Assembly (NCBI GenBank): GCA_936440205.1
Contig: OW387145.1
Coordinates: 29,143,075 to 29,207,074 of the forward strand
Reading direction: 5' to 3'
From: Lepidonotus clava
Taxonomy: Eukaryota; Annelida; Polychaeta; Phyllodocida; Polynoidae
DNA: 64,000 bases
The notes under the pieces were generated by a model. The model had not been told where the DNA came from, did not search any database, and worked only from the letters and a program-made list of their open reading frames with translations. The translations under genes were made by a program, and so were the position numbers. This document shows, one piece after another, positions 23,993-34,339 of this stretch. How positions within the stretch are numbered: the first letter of the stretch is position 1; each line of letters starts with the position of its first letter.

Positions 23993-24100
23993 TGTAACGA
24001 GCTTTACGACTTTTACGACATACCGCCGCTCGACGGCTATAACGATTTACGGTATATAAACGACTTGTCACGCAGCCCGACTTCCCGCGACTTCTTTACA
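23993..24100 (+). repeat. 5' LTR of the Gypsy element (108 bp)
   Basis: It is very short for Gypsy. It contains a TATA-like GGTATATAAACG near 24050-24062 and a CG-rich short inverted stretch (CCGCCGCTCGACGG). Identical to the 3' LTR. Confidence 0.95.
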
Positions 24101-24425
24101 TGGTGATCAGAAGTGGAAATACCTCCAGAAAGGAAGGAAAAAGGACTCACAAGGGTATGAACCTGTGTTTTGCTGAAAATATAAACCCTTGAGATAAAAG
24201 GGATGTAGGTCTGAAGTTGTGTCAAGTCCAAAAAACCTGTGAAAAGTTGAAGTGAAGTGCTGTGAATCTGAGCCCTGACATGTGCCAGCCATTTTGAACT
24301 GTGTGTAAAGCCTATCCTGATTCTGGCAGTGACTTTTGTGTGTGTGGGTGTGCCTTACTAGTTAGTCAAGTGACAGTGGAGTTCAAGTGTGAATTTTATG
24401 ACTAGTTCTGTGTGAAAAGTGCATC

Positions 24426-27400
24426 ATGGCAGAGGGAATAGGCAGGCAGAATGTGCCATCCATGAATTGGCAGGCCACTGATTTGGACAGGGAGTGGGCC
24501 AGGTTTAAGCAACATTGCCAGTTTACCTTCAAAGGACCCTTGGCAGGGAAGACTGAAGTGGAGAAAGTGAACTATTTAATGACATTCATAGGTGATAAAG
24601 GCCGTGAGGTGTACGGCACATTCCAGTGGACTCCGGCTGCAGGAGACAACCCAGCGGAGAATGACACCCTGGAAGGAGTTTATAATAAATATGCAGACTA
24701 TGTGAAGCCGAAAAGGAACGAAATTAGGGCCACTGTGAATTTTAATCGTCGAGGGCAGGAGCCGAACGAGCGATTCGACGAATTCGTGACCGCGCTGCGT
24801 ATCCTGGTGAAGGACTGCGGGTACGGCACGTTGGAGAACCGGATGCTGAGGGACGCCATCGTCCTACGATCCAGACACCCAGCTGTGATGGAGAAGTGCT
24901 TCGACAAGGGGGAGGAGCTGACGCTGGATATGGCCATCAACATTGGTCGCAACTACGAGACATCACAGGAGAGTATCCGAGTGGTGGGCATCGATGAGGA
25001 CAAGAAAGTTCACGCGGTACGAAGCCACCAGAAACCCCCGACATGGAAGAAGAAGGCCCCGGAGAAGTCTGCTAAAGCTAAGGTGGACACGTCAGGAGAG
25101 TGCGGCAGGTGCGGCTACGAGTCAACCCACAATAAATGTCCAGCCTTAGGCGCCACCTGTAATTTCTGTAAGAAGCAGGACCACTTCGCGAAAAAGTGTA
25201 ACTTCAAGAAGAATAGGGCGAAACGCGCGGCACACGCGATAGAAGAAGATGACGACGACGCGAGCAGTAGCAGTGATGAGGGCGGCTACGCTCATTTGGT
25301 GCATACGGTGCATCAGGTGAGAGGTGACGAACGGGACGAATGGTGGGAAACGCTCAAGATAGGTGACCTGAGAGTGAAAACTCAGCTGGACACAGGAGCA
25401 GCGAAATCATTTATGTCGGAGAAAACGTACCATAGTATGGACGAGAAACCCCCGATTCGACCGACGAAGAGTGTCTACCACTCCTACACGCAACACCCCA
25501 TCCCGCTGCTGGGAACCGTGGTGGTTCCAGTGACATGGAAAAATAACGTCGTGGACGTCAAGTTTAACGTGACAAAACAGGACCAGAGTCCCCTGCTCTC
25601 GGGATCTGCCTGTACGGATCTAGGCCTCCTGCAAAGGATCCACATGATCGACAAAGGGATAGACAGTTATCCGGAACTGAAGAGCGCGACAGGATGTCTG
25701 CCGGGCGTTTATTCGCTAAAGGTGGACCCGATGGTAGAGCCAGTTGTCCATGGCCCGAGACGACAGCCACACGCCTTGAGGGAGAAAATCGTCACGAAAC
25801 TCAAGGAAATGGAAGACGATCGTCATATCGTAAAAGTAACGGAGCCGACGGACTGGGTGAACTCCATGGTCGTGGTGGTCAAGAACGACAAGGTGAGGAT
25901 CTGCTTAGATCCGCGCGACCTGAACAAGGCCGTGAAGAGGGAACACTACCCGACACCGACCGTGGAAGAGATAGTCGCGTCGATGCCCGACGCGAAGGTG
26001 TTCTCCGTCGTGGATGCGAAATCGGGATTTCTTCAAATCGAACTGGACTACGAGTCAAGTTTGCTGACAACCTTCAATACCCCGATAGGACGGTACCGTT
26101 GGCTGAGGTTACCGTTCGGCATAAAATCAGCGCCCGAAATCTTTCAAAGGATTATGGACACGATGTTAGAAGACATCGACGGTGCACGCGCTGTAATGGA
26201 TGACGTCCTGGTCGCAGGGCGAAATAGGAAACACCATGACGCGATCATGGAGAAGGTAGTTAGGAAGGCCACTGAGTGGAATCTCAAGTTGAACTTTGAG
26301 AAGTGCCAGATACGTAAAACCAGTATGAAGTACGTCGGGCACGTCGTGTCTTCTGAGGGACTGAAGATTGACCCCGACAAAGTTAGGGCAGTACGTAAAA
26401 TGCCCGAGCCAGAATCAAAGGAGGACGTACAGCGCTTTCTTGGATTTGTGCAGTATGTTGCCAAGTTTGTTCCTGGCCTTAGCGAAGTTGACGGTCCTCT
26501 ACGTGAGTTGACCAAGAAGGAGGTGGAGTTCGTGTGGGAAGATCCCCAGCGAAAGAGCTTTCAGAAGCTCAAGGACCTGTGTTGTGAAGCACCGGTTCTG
26601 GCATTCTACGACGTGAACAAGCCCGTCAGGATTCAGTGTGACGCCTCGAGCTACGCGGTGGGAGGAGTTCTACTGCAGGACGATAGGCCGGTGGCGTACA
26701 CATCGCGAGCGCTGACCGAGACCGAAAAGAACGGCTACGCGCAGATTGAGAAGGAGACCCTTGCGATAGTCCACTGTTGCAAGAAGTTTCACCATTACAT
26801 CTTCGGGAAGGAAGTGCTGATCGAGAGTGACCACAAACCTCTACAGGCGATATTCACCAAGCCCCTACTAGCAGCACCGATGCGGCTGCAAACCATGATG
26901 TTACGACTGCAGCCGTACGACCTTAACGTCTGCTACAAACCAGGGAAGGAGATCCCTATGGGCGACACTCTGAGTCGGGCAAACCTGCCAGACACGGAGC
27001 CAGACGTCAAGCCTTTGAGTGTGAACATGGTAAACTACATCGCAGTCACCCCGACTAGATATCGCGGCTTCCAAGAGGCGACCGCGAACGAGCTGTACCA
27101 ACTCTACCAGATCATCATGAAGGGTTGGCCAGACACCAAGGACCAAGTGCCACACAGCGTCCGACAGTATTGGACGAACAGGGATGAGCTCTCAGTCTCC
27201 GACGGCATTATCTACAAAGGTATGCGAATCGTTGTACCACCGAGCCTGAGATCCGAAATGTTGCGACAATGCCACGAGACGCACATGGGAGTCAACAAAT
27301 GTAAGCAGAGGGCACGTGAAGCGCAGTATTGGCCAGGAATGGGTCAGCAAATCCAGGACATGATCAGCGACTGTGTACTGTGTAACACGTACCAGAGCAA

Positions 27401-28481
27401 GCAACCTGCGGAGACGCTTCGTCCAACCCCTACCCCTGAACGACCCTGGCAAGAGATCGCCAGTGACATCTTTGAGTGGCACGGTGTGAACTATCTACTC
27501 ACTGTGGACTACATGTCCAAATTCATCGAAGTTGACAAATTGCAGGATATGTCCAGCGCCTCTACGATTGACGCGCTGAAACGCCAGTTCGCCGTGCACG
27601 GGCTACCCGAAGTGATACGATCCGACAACGGGCCCCAGTACTCCTCACGTGAGTTTCAGGATTTCTGTGCGAAATTCAACATTATGCACGTGACGTCATC
27701 ACCTGGCTTCCCACAGTCTAACGGAGAAGCTGAAAGGGCGGTCCAAACGGTGAAACGATTATGGACCAAATCGGAGGACAAGCACATGGCCTTATTAGAT
27801 TATAGGACCACACCCCTAGAGAGCTGCGGCCTATCTCCAGCGCAGTTAAGCATGGGCAGACGACCGAGGAACAGCCTGCCGATCGTGAAAGGTCTACTAG
27901 AGCCGAGGCCTTACAACCTACAGGAGGTGAGGAAGGCGTTGGATCAGAACAAGTCCAAGCAGAAAGTGTACTACGACGCCAAGCACGCGAAGGACTTACC
28001 CGCGTTGGAACCAGGAGACCCGGTCCGTATGACCCCTCTCCCGGGTACGAAGCAGTGGTTACCTGCCACCGTCGTCAGTCACCATGACAACGCACGCTCC
28101 TATGTCGTGGAGTACGCAGGTAGAAAATACCGCCGCAACAGGAAACATCTGCGGCTGTCCACTCATCAAGGAAATGTGGTACCGCCCCCAGCGCCTAGGA
28201 GTGAACGCAGCGTACCAGTGGTACCCCCCAATGTACCACCACCCAGTGTGCCAGTCAAGGAAAAGGCACCTGCTGTGAAACCGCCAGTGGTTGCCCCTAG
28301 CGCAGTCACTCAGTCAGTGGTTGCCCCCAGTGCAGTCACTCAGTCAGCTGCACCAACCCCACCGAAAACCCCTAAGGCTATGCCCCGTGTCCCTACCCAT
28401 ACCCCTACACCGAGTGGTAGTGACACAATCCGCACTAAAAGTGGCCGAGTGAGCAGGCCACCCAAGAAGCTGGATCTTTAA
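24426..28481 (+). CDS. Gag-Pol polyprotein of the Gypsy element, 1351 aa
   Basis: A single frame with Gag and Pol fused. Approximate residues: Gag helical region 1-200; two Cys-rich knuckles 226-258 (CGRCGYESTHNKC and CNFCKKQDHFAKKC); aspartic protease LDTGAAKSF at 321; RT with VVDAKSGFLQIEL near 527 and the catalytic box VMDDVLVAG near 589; RNase H with IQCDASSYAVGG; integrase HHCC zinc region near 949-985 and DDE core with D about 1026, SDNGPQYSS about 1065 and SNGEAERAV about 1099. A Pro/Val-rich tail holds a short VVAPSAVTQS duplication. Sequence style resembles the K02A2.6-like/Mag-like metazoan lineages. No envelope frame is present. Confidence 0.95.
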   Translation: MAEGIGRQNVPSMNWQATDLDREWARFKQHCQFTFKGPLAGKTEVEKVNYLMTFIGDKGREVYGTFQWTPAAGDNPAENDTLEGVYNKYADYVKPKRNEIRATVNFNRRGQEPNERFDEFVTALRILVKDCGYGTLENRMLRDAIVLRSRHPAVMEKCFDKGEELTLDMAINIGRNYETSQESIRVVGIDEDKKVHAVRSHQKPPTWKKKAPEKSAKAKVDTSGECGRCGYESTHNKCPALGATCNFCKKQDHFAKKCNFKKNRAKRAAHAIEEDDDDASSSSDEGGYAHLVHTVHQVRGDERDEWWETLKIGDLRVKTQLDTGAAKSFMSEKTYHSMDEKPPIRPTKSVYHSYTQHPIPLLGTVVVPVTWKNNVVDVKFNVTKQDQSPLLSGSACTDLGLLQRIHMIDKGIDSYPELKSATGCLPGVYSLKVDPMVEPVVHGPRRQPHALREKIVTKLKEMEDDRHIVKVTEPTDWVNSMVVVVKNDKVRICLDPRDLNKAVKREHYPTPTVEEIVASMPDAKVFSVVDAKSGFLQIELDYESSLLTTFNTPIGRYRWLRLPFGIKSAPEIFQRIMDTMLEDIDGARAVMDDVLVAGRNRKHHDAIMEKVVRKATEWNLKLNFEKCQIRKTSMKYVGHVVSSEGLKIDPDKVRAVRKMPEPESKEDVQRFLGFVQYVAKFVPGLSEVDGPLRELTKKEVEFVWEDPQRKSFQKLKDLCCEAPVLAFYDVNKPVRIQCDASSYAVGGVLLQDDRPVAYTSRALTETEKNGYAQIEKETLAIVHCCKKFHHYIFGKEVLIESDHKPLQAIFTKPLLAAPMRLQTMMLRLQPYDLNVCYKPGKEIPMGDTLSRANLPDTEPDVKPLSVNMVNYIAVTPTRYRGFQEATANELYQLYQIIMKGWPDTKDQVPHSVRQYWTNRDELSVSDGIIYKGMRIVVPPSLRSEMLRQCHETHMGVNKCKQRAREAQYWPGMGQQIQDMISDCVLCNTYQSKQPAETLRPTPTPERPWQEIASDIFEWHGVNYLLTVDYMSKFIEVDKLQDMSSASTIDALKRQFAVHGLPEVIRSDNGPQYSSREFQDFCAKFNIMHVTSSPGFPQSNGEAERAVQTVKRLWTKSEDKHMALLDYRTTPLESCGLSPAQLSMGRRPRNSLPIVKGLLEPRPYNLQEVRKALDQNKSKQKVYYDAKHAKDLPALEPGDPVRMTPLPGTKQWLPATVVSHHDNARSYVVEYAGRKYRRNRKHLRLSTHQGNVVPPPAPRSERSVPVVPPNVPPPSVPVKEKAPAVKPPVVAPSAVTQSVVAPSAVTQSAAPTPPKTPKAMPRVPTHTPTPSGSDTIRTKSGRVSRPPKKLDL

Positions 28482-28781
28482 GAAGTTGGCCCAGAAAATC
28501 TGGTGACATTTGATTGCATAGTCTGTGTGCTTAAACATGTCTAATCATGTCTTCATTTCAGCTTGTGAGAAAAGACTTTTGAAATACTGATAGCATAACT
28601 AAGATCTAAAATATATCTCATAATTATAAGTACTTTAAAATAGTACATTCAACCCAAAGACATTGGCCTTAAGAAGACTAGAAGAAAAGACATTTCTTTA
28701 TTGAAAAGACATTTATTTACATGTCATGTCGCTATTCACATGTATGTGGTAGATTTATCCTCTAAAAGATAAAAAGGGAGA

Positions 28782-28889
28782 TGTAACGAGCTTTACGACT
28801 TTTACGACATACCGCCGCTCGACGGCTATAACGATTTACGGTATATAAACGACTTGTCACGCAGCCCGACTTCCCGCGACTTCTTTACA
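28782..28889 (+). repeat. 3' LTR of the Gypsy element (108 bp)
   Basis: Identical to the 5' LTR. It is preceded by a polypurine tract and followed by the target duplicate GTCCC. Confidence 0.95.
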
Positions 28890-29611
28890 GTCCCCTGTCA
28901 AATTTAAGAAAAGGGCAATATGTCATTTTGAACTATATTAGGTAAATTATCCGTTATTGTCAGGTGTACTTTGTTAGTTGATTTGCCTTATGGATAACAG
29001 CTAGCTCCTATCACAGTCTCCGCCTATTTCGACTGTTGTCGTCCAATACATAATAATAGTTCCGTAATATGTAAGACATAACACTCGCATGAAAGGATGT
29101 TCTTTATTTATTCCTGTTCTATTGTACTTCCATGACAAGTTCTCAATTGACAAGGAACAGCTCCAAGGATGGAATCCCCTCAATCACACTCAGTCAACGC
29201 TCCCGCCAACTAAACAGTCAATCATCTTCTATTCCAATTCCAGGACTCAGCTTCTAGAACACAACCTTTCCAAGATGGTTACTCACAACAACATTCAGCT
29301 AACTCTGACTGAGCACCGGCGATGTACGCCTCTTATGTATATGGGTCTAGACCACTAAATTCGACACAGCGACATGGCCTATTTTTTGCTTAATGACATG
29401 CGACAGGGCTTATTCTTAAATTCGACATGGCGACATGGCTTATTCTTAAGATTGACATGCGACATAGCTTTTAGTGACATTCGACAGGGCTTATTCTTAA
29501 ATTCGACATGGTGACAGGGCCGTTTCTTATCTCCGACATGCGACATCGGCACCCCCCCATCAAGGGCCCCATGTATGGTGATAGTATACACGTCATACCT
29601 AGACTCCTCCC
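28890..29611. repeat. GACATG-word repeat cluster, right
   Basis: From about 29365 to 29550 an irregular tandem of units of about 30-60 bp reads as TTCGACATGGCGACATGGCT with variants. The same vocabulary appears left of the Gypsy insertion (23945-23990), so the insertion split this repeat. 28900-29360 holds nothing recognisable. Confidence 0.5.
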
Positions 29612-29614
29612 TTA

Positions 29615-30459
29615 GGGGCCGTCCATAAATGACGTCATGCTTTTTTTGACCATTTTTGACCCCCCCTTCCCTTTGTCATGTTTTGTCATGCAACCCTTTA
29701 CCCCCCTTTATAACACGGCAAGGGGGTAGCAACGTGCCGAGCTAGACTTCTGCATGTTGTAAACAACGTTGTAAAATCGTTGTAAAAGCCTCAATCTTCA
29801 CTAAACTTTGTAAACAAACCCATCATTATGTATTATCAATGAAATATATTATCAAACAAATATCTACTCTGAATAAAAGCATTTTCAAAGGTTTTTCTGG
29901 TTGCTACGTTACTGTGCATCTATCCTGAGCTAGAAAACACAGCGTCATGGTGATGGGGTCATTGTCAGGGCAACGAGGTCATTGTCAGGGCAATCAGGTC
30001 ATCGTCAGGGCAACGACGTGACCTACTTACATTTGATTGGATCCCAGGATCTCGCCTTGACCACGGCTGGCTAGCACAATTTAGTAACAATTCTGCCACA
30101 TTATGGGCAATTTAGATACATTTTCGACCTCGACCCCGCCCCTGCGTGCGTCAATCCCTAACTAGAAATGACATCATATCGAATGGACCCCCCCCCTCAC
30201 CAAATCAATAGACAATAGAAAAAAGGGTGGATATAAAAGAGGAACAGGGCCCCAAAGTTCTTTAGGCCCCTTGATTTTGTCTAGAGGGCAAATTTTAACT
30301 GAAAATAGCAATTTCCGCATTCAATATTCGGATTTGAAAAATGTTCAACATGATGTCATACACCACATGACTCCCCCCCCCCCACCTTGTCATGTTTGGT
30401 CATGGAAACATCAACCCCCCCTCCCCCCCTGCTGCATGACGTCAGTTATAGACGGCCCC
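29615..30459. mobile_element. Non-autonomous DNA transposon, TTA target duplication (family C)
   Basis: Inverted ends of about 26 bp begin GGGGCCGTCYATAAMTGACG, matching at about 24 positions, and are flanked by TTA on both sides (29612-29614 and 30460-30462). Size is 845 bp. No transposase is seen. Shorter relatives are at 43199-43361 and 40275-40437. Superfamily is not assigned. Confidence 0.8.
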
Positions 30460-30625
30460 TTACTCCAAGACACTTTGACAAGGAATAATAGCTAAGGCAT
30501 GCGCTGGTGTAAACACTATGCTAAGCAAACAGAGGACGGACTGACCATCCGCGTCAGTACAATTTGTCACTAAATTGCCATGTTGCCTGTCGAAATTTAA
30601 AAAACGGCTGCGCTGCCATGTCAAA

Positions 30626-31185
30626 TTTAAAGGGTTCCTTGCATATAATTAAACAATGAATATTTTTCAATGAAATTTTTAGAACATGGAATTTGCCTCA
30701 AGAACTAATAATGCTAGAAATATTTTAAGGATATTCCAAATAGACTATAGCCACTGTTGTCGGACTTTGATATTTGATAAGTTTTTAAGGGAAATCCCCT
30801 AATTTGTGACCAGCTTTCAACAAAGGGAATCCCCAACTCTCAATAGTGTATAGAAAGGAATTTTAGCTGCAACACTAATTATAAATATTCATATTAGGCC
30901 AAATACAGGCTACAAATACATGTATCTTTTACTCACCTAAATTCATTCAATTACCTCAGATTCCCAAGCTATTTTGAAAGGGATTCCCCTTCATTATGAC
31001 GTAGCAAGGACAGTACTGTAACCCCAGAAATTTGGGAAATCCCAAATTTTATTTCATTTCCTTTATAATTCCAAAATAGTTCGACATTTTCCCATTTTTC
31101 TATTGAAGTATTTTAAGAATACCAAAGAGAAGTTAATTAAATGAAAATTAGGCATTTGCAAATTTATGTCCAAGAAACCCTGAAA
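30626..31185. mobile_element. Fold-back element, repeat family B
   Basis: The left end TTTAAAGGGTTCCTTGCATA and the right end, read inverted as ATTTCAGGGTTTCTTGGACA, are imperfect terminal inverted repeats. Internal GGGAAATCCCCTAATTTGTG-type and TTTGGGAAATCCC-type words are also mirrored. Length about 560 bp, no coding capacity. Probably an old MITE. Confidence 0.55.
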
Positions 31186-31255
31186 TGGCCATGTAGCAAT
31201 GTCGATTTCAAGGGTCTACACCCCTAATTTAGGTTCTGCTGCACACCCCTAAATA

Positions 31256-32091
31256 AAGTTCAACTCTAATGCCGGCACCTTCAAAGTGTAGACAAATGAC
31301 AATGGACGCAGCACTAGTTTTGACGCACCTGAAGCAATATCCCTTCCCTTGGTGTCCTTAAAATAACTTCTTTTTTTTTTTTGCATGCCAGAGCAATAGA
31401 CCATTATGTTTTCTATTGTATTGATGATTTTTGATAAAATTTTATGAAAACTACCATTTTGGGGGCAAAATCTGCTTTTTATGCTCATAAATTTCAAGGA
31501 TATTCCCTAAAACCTTATAAGTACAGATTTTCTTTAATTAAAGCGATCAATATTGATTTCTATACCTAATAATGCAGTTTAATGTGTTAAAATCTGTATA
31601 CATTAGTTTAAAGTGATATGCTACCATACAGGAGTCACAATATGAAGTTTTGTTTCTAATTTTCAAAATTAGACCCCTGCGTGAAAACTAAAGACACAAA
31701 ATGAAGCAGGTTCTAGTTTTGACGCATTTTTTGCCAATATAATTGCTCATATTTTCCTATTTTACCCCTCAATTTTCCATTTCTGAAAAAAATTACAAAA
31801 TTTGTATTTCTTAGGGTATTATCTGGGCGTGTTGAAGCAAGATACTGCCATTATAAACATTTGAGATTAAATAACTCTTCAATTACATAAGGATGACCAC
31901 CCTAGGTCTTTGCATTGATTTCATTAAAAATGCGTACATTTAAAGCAGATTAATGTCCCATTTACTACATTTAGTTATGAAATGCATAGCCTTCCAGCAA
32001 TGCATCCTGAAATATGTATTTACATTTATCCAATCAACGCACATGGATATATAGACAACATTGTTTACTTTTGCCTGCTATATTTTTTTTC
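31256..32091. repeat. Left part of a TGCGTCAAAA-word element split by an LTR insertion
   Basis: TTTTGACGCA words occur at about 31318 and 31716. The opposite-strand word TGCGTCAAAA occurs at about 37746, 37769, 37789 and 38586, right of the LTR element. The gag-only LTR element appears to have inserted into a pre-existing repeat. No gene is seen. Confidence 0.45.
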
Positions 32092-32095
32092 ATAC

Positions 32096-33121
32096 TGTAA
32101 CAGGTATTTAAGATATACGAACGGCGGTGAGGCACCTGTTACGACGCTGAGCCAGTAATGTAAAATAGGTAGCGTAATGTCGATCGTCGTAGAAATATGA
32201 GACTACCTACTAGTAAGCCGCTTCCCGTAGGCTGCTGGTGAGAGCAGGGGGGAAGCAGGGTAGTAGGCTACTCTTACTGATATCACAAGTCCACTAGTGA
32301 GCCCACTAGGTGGGGGTAGTGGCTGTGGCTGCCTTAAGGGCAGGGTCAAATGGCTATTCAATAAGGATAGAGACCAGGGCTCTTAGATGTTCACTCTAGT
32401 GGTTTATTAGGCCAAATGACAAACAAGTGCTGTGTCGCCGCTACTTATATAGGGGAGCACGCTGGAGCACATCAGGGCACGCTCGGGCACATCAGGGCAC
32501 GCTCGGGCACATCAGGGCACGCTCGGGCACATCAGGGCACGCTCGGGCACATGAGGGCACGCTCGGGCACATCAGGGCACGCTTGGGCACGCCCGGGCAC
32601 ATCAGGGCACGCTCGGGCGCATCAGGGCACGCTCGGGCGCATCAGGGCACGCTCGGGCGCATCAGGGCACGCTCGGGCGCATCAGGGCACGCTCGGGCGC
32701 ATCAGGGCACGCTCGGGCGCATCAGGGCACGCTCGGGCGCATCAGGGCACGCTCGGGCGCATCAGGGCACGCTCGGGCGCATCAGGGCACGCTCGGGCAC
32801 ATCAGGGCACGCTCGGGCACGCTCGGGCACATCAGGGCACGCTCGGGCACGCTCGGGCACGCTCGGGCACGCTCGGGCACGCTCGGGCACGCTCGGGCAC
32901 ATGAGGGCACGCTCGGGCACATGAGGGCACGCTCGGGCACATGAGGGCACGCTCGGGCACATGAGGGCACGCTCGGGCACATGAGGGCACGCTCGGGCAC
33001 ATGAGGGCACGCTCGGGCACATGAGGGCACGCTCGGGCACATGAGGGCACATGAGGGCACGCTCGGGCACATGAGGGCACGCTCGGGCACATTACAGCAA
33101 CAGAAGGCTAGTTCTGTTACA
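32096..33121 (-). repeat. 3' LTR (short allele-like copy, 1026 bp)
   Basis: On the minus strand it runs from 33121 to 32096: a short unique start, then about 32 copies of the 20-bp unit, then a TATA-like CTATATAAG, then about 350 bp unique. Near the end a 9-bp inverted pair (GTAACAGGT and ACCTGTTAC) lies about 30 bp apart. Confidence 0.88.
32453..33092. repeat. 20-bp minisatellite array, about 32 units
   Basis: The unit is GCTCGGGCACATCAGGGCAC with main variants ATGAGG and CGCATCAGG. It splits into two related 10-mers (GCTCGGGCAC and ATSAGGGCAC), suggesting a 10-bp ancestor. Variant types are grouped into blocks: CGC-ATC units in the middle, ATG units at the right end. It also contains runs of the GCTCGGGCAC half alone (about 32841-32900). 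Long open frames on both strands here come from the repeat, not from a gene. Confidence 0.95.
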
Positions 33122-33639
33122 TTGCCCCCCCTTTTGATGGGCACTTGCCCACAAGTGCTATACGACAATGTCTACTCAGTAAAGACACCAAGGTGTGGGT
33201 ACTTGAAAATTCAATTTTCTATGGGACATCTTTGTGTATTTCCCACAGAAACTCTCTTGAACAATTATTTTAACTTTTAATGGGGCGTTGTCGCGTGTTT
33301 CCCATAAAACTCTCCTGAGCTTGATTATTAATTAATTCGAAAGTACAGTGTTCTCTTGTTAGGTGTACAAATTATTTTTTTGCTTTGATGCACCACGAAT
33401 TTCTATTCCAGTTCCAGGACCCTTTCAGACATGGCCATTACTCTGCTCTATTAACTCTTCTGAGAGCCATGGTAAGTTTCCTACGGATCTTCACTATGAC
33501 CCTGGTTCCCAACTTCCATCGTCTATGCTTCCACCACCAGTGTCTACCACTCTGTCCAAGTGGCTGAATCTCACCAAGTGGTTGACCTCCACTCTGGTCC
33601 CCTTTCCCGTATCTCATCGACAGTTGGTTGAGGGGGGTT

Positions 33640-34275
33640 CCACTGATGCCCAGGGCTGAGCTCAGCACTGGGATGGAATCTAGCATCCTACAGTCCAACC
33701 AACCATCACCATGTGTGCATCTTCTCTGCTGCTCTTTTTTACCATCCTTCTCAAAGGGGTTATTCCTGTGAGCCACAATGACGCCATTGGCTAAGCTCAG
33801 TACCAGGATGGACTCCTGCATCCCACGGTCCAACCGAGCATCCCCGCATGTACGCCCTGTATGCTGCTGTACTTCACCATCCCTCTCAAAGGGGTCGGCC
33901 CTGTGAGCCGCAATGACGCCATTGGCCGAGCTTGGTACCAGGATGGACTCCTGCATCCCACGGTCCAACCGAGCATCCCCACATGTGCGTCCTGTATGCT
34001 GCTCCACTTCACCATCCTTCTCAAAGGGGTCGGCCCTGTGAGCCGCAATGACGCCATTGGCCGAGCTCAGTACCAGGATGGACTCCTGCATCCCATGGTC
34101 CAACCAAGCATCTCCACATGTACGTCCTGTATGCTGCTCCACTTCACCATCTTTCTCAAAGGGGTTATCCCTGTGAGCCACAATGACGCCATTGGCCGAG
34201 CTCGGTACCAGGATGGACTCCTGCATCCCACGGTCCAACCGAGCATCCCCACATGTGCGTCCTGTATGCAGCTTC
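33640..34275 (-). repeat. 135-bp in-frame tandem repeat inside the gag-only element
   Basis: On the minus strand four clear copies of a 45-residue unit (HTGRTCGDARLDRGMQESIL, then about 25 more residues) and a decayed fifth follow gag. The units keep one reading frame (33438-34286). The protein is of unknown function, and the repeat occupies the place where pol would lie. Whether it is translated is unknown. Confidence 0.7.
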
Positions 34276-34339
34276 ACTACCCTCACTTTCTCAGTCTTCT
34301 TTTTCCGGGCTCTCTCCTGATCATCTGAGAGAGCCCCAT

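Larger units (their letters stand above)
23993..28889 (+). mobile_element. Gypsy-type (Metaviridae-like) LTR retrotransposon, looks whole
   Basis: It has identical 108-bp LTRs (23993-24100 and 28782-28889) with TGTAAC...TTTACA ends and a 5-bp target duplication GTCCC (23988-23992 and 28890-28894). A TGG-starting primer-binding site follows directly at 24101, and a purine tract AAAAAGGGAGA lies at 28771-28781. One uninterrupted Gag-Pol frame fills the interior. Domain order protease-RT-RNase H-integrase places it with Gypsy. No break is apparent, and identical LTRs mean a recent insertion. It landed inside the GACATG-word repeat cluster. Confidence 0.95.

Noticed and set aside
24698-28538. Several frames antisense or shifted within the Gypsy Gag-Pol
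   Set aside because: Shadows of the 1351-codon frame in GC-rich coding DNA.
32416-33168. Long open frames on both strands giving repetitive proteins
   Set aside because: They are translations of the 20-bp minisatellite. The same peptide appears in every frame, with no domain and no stop-avoiding constraint other than the repeat itself.
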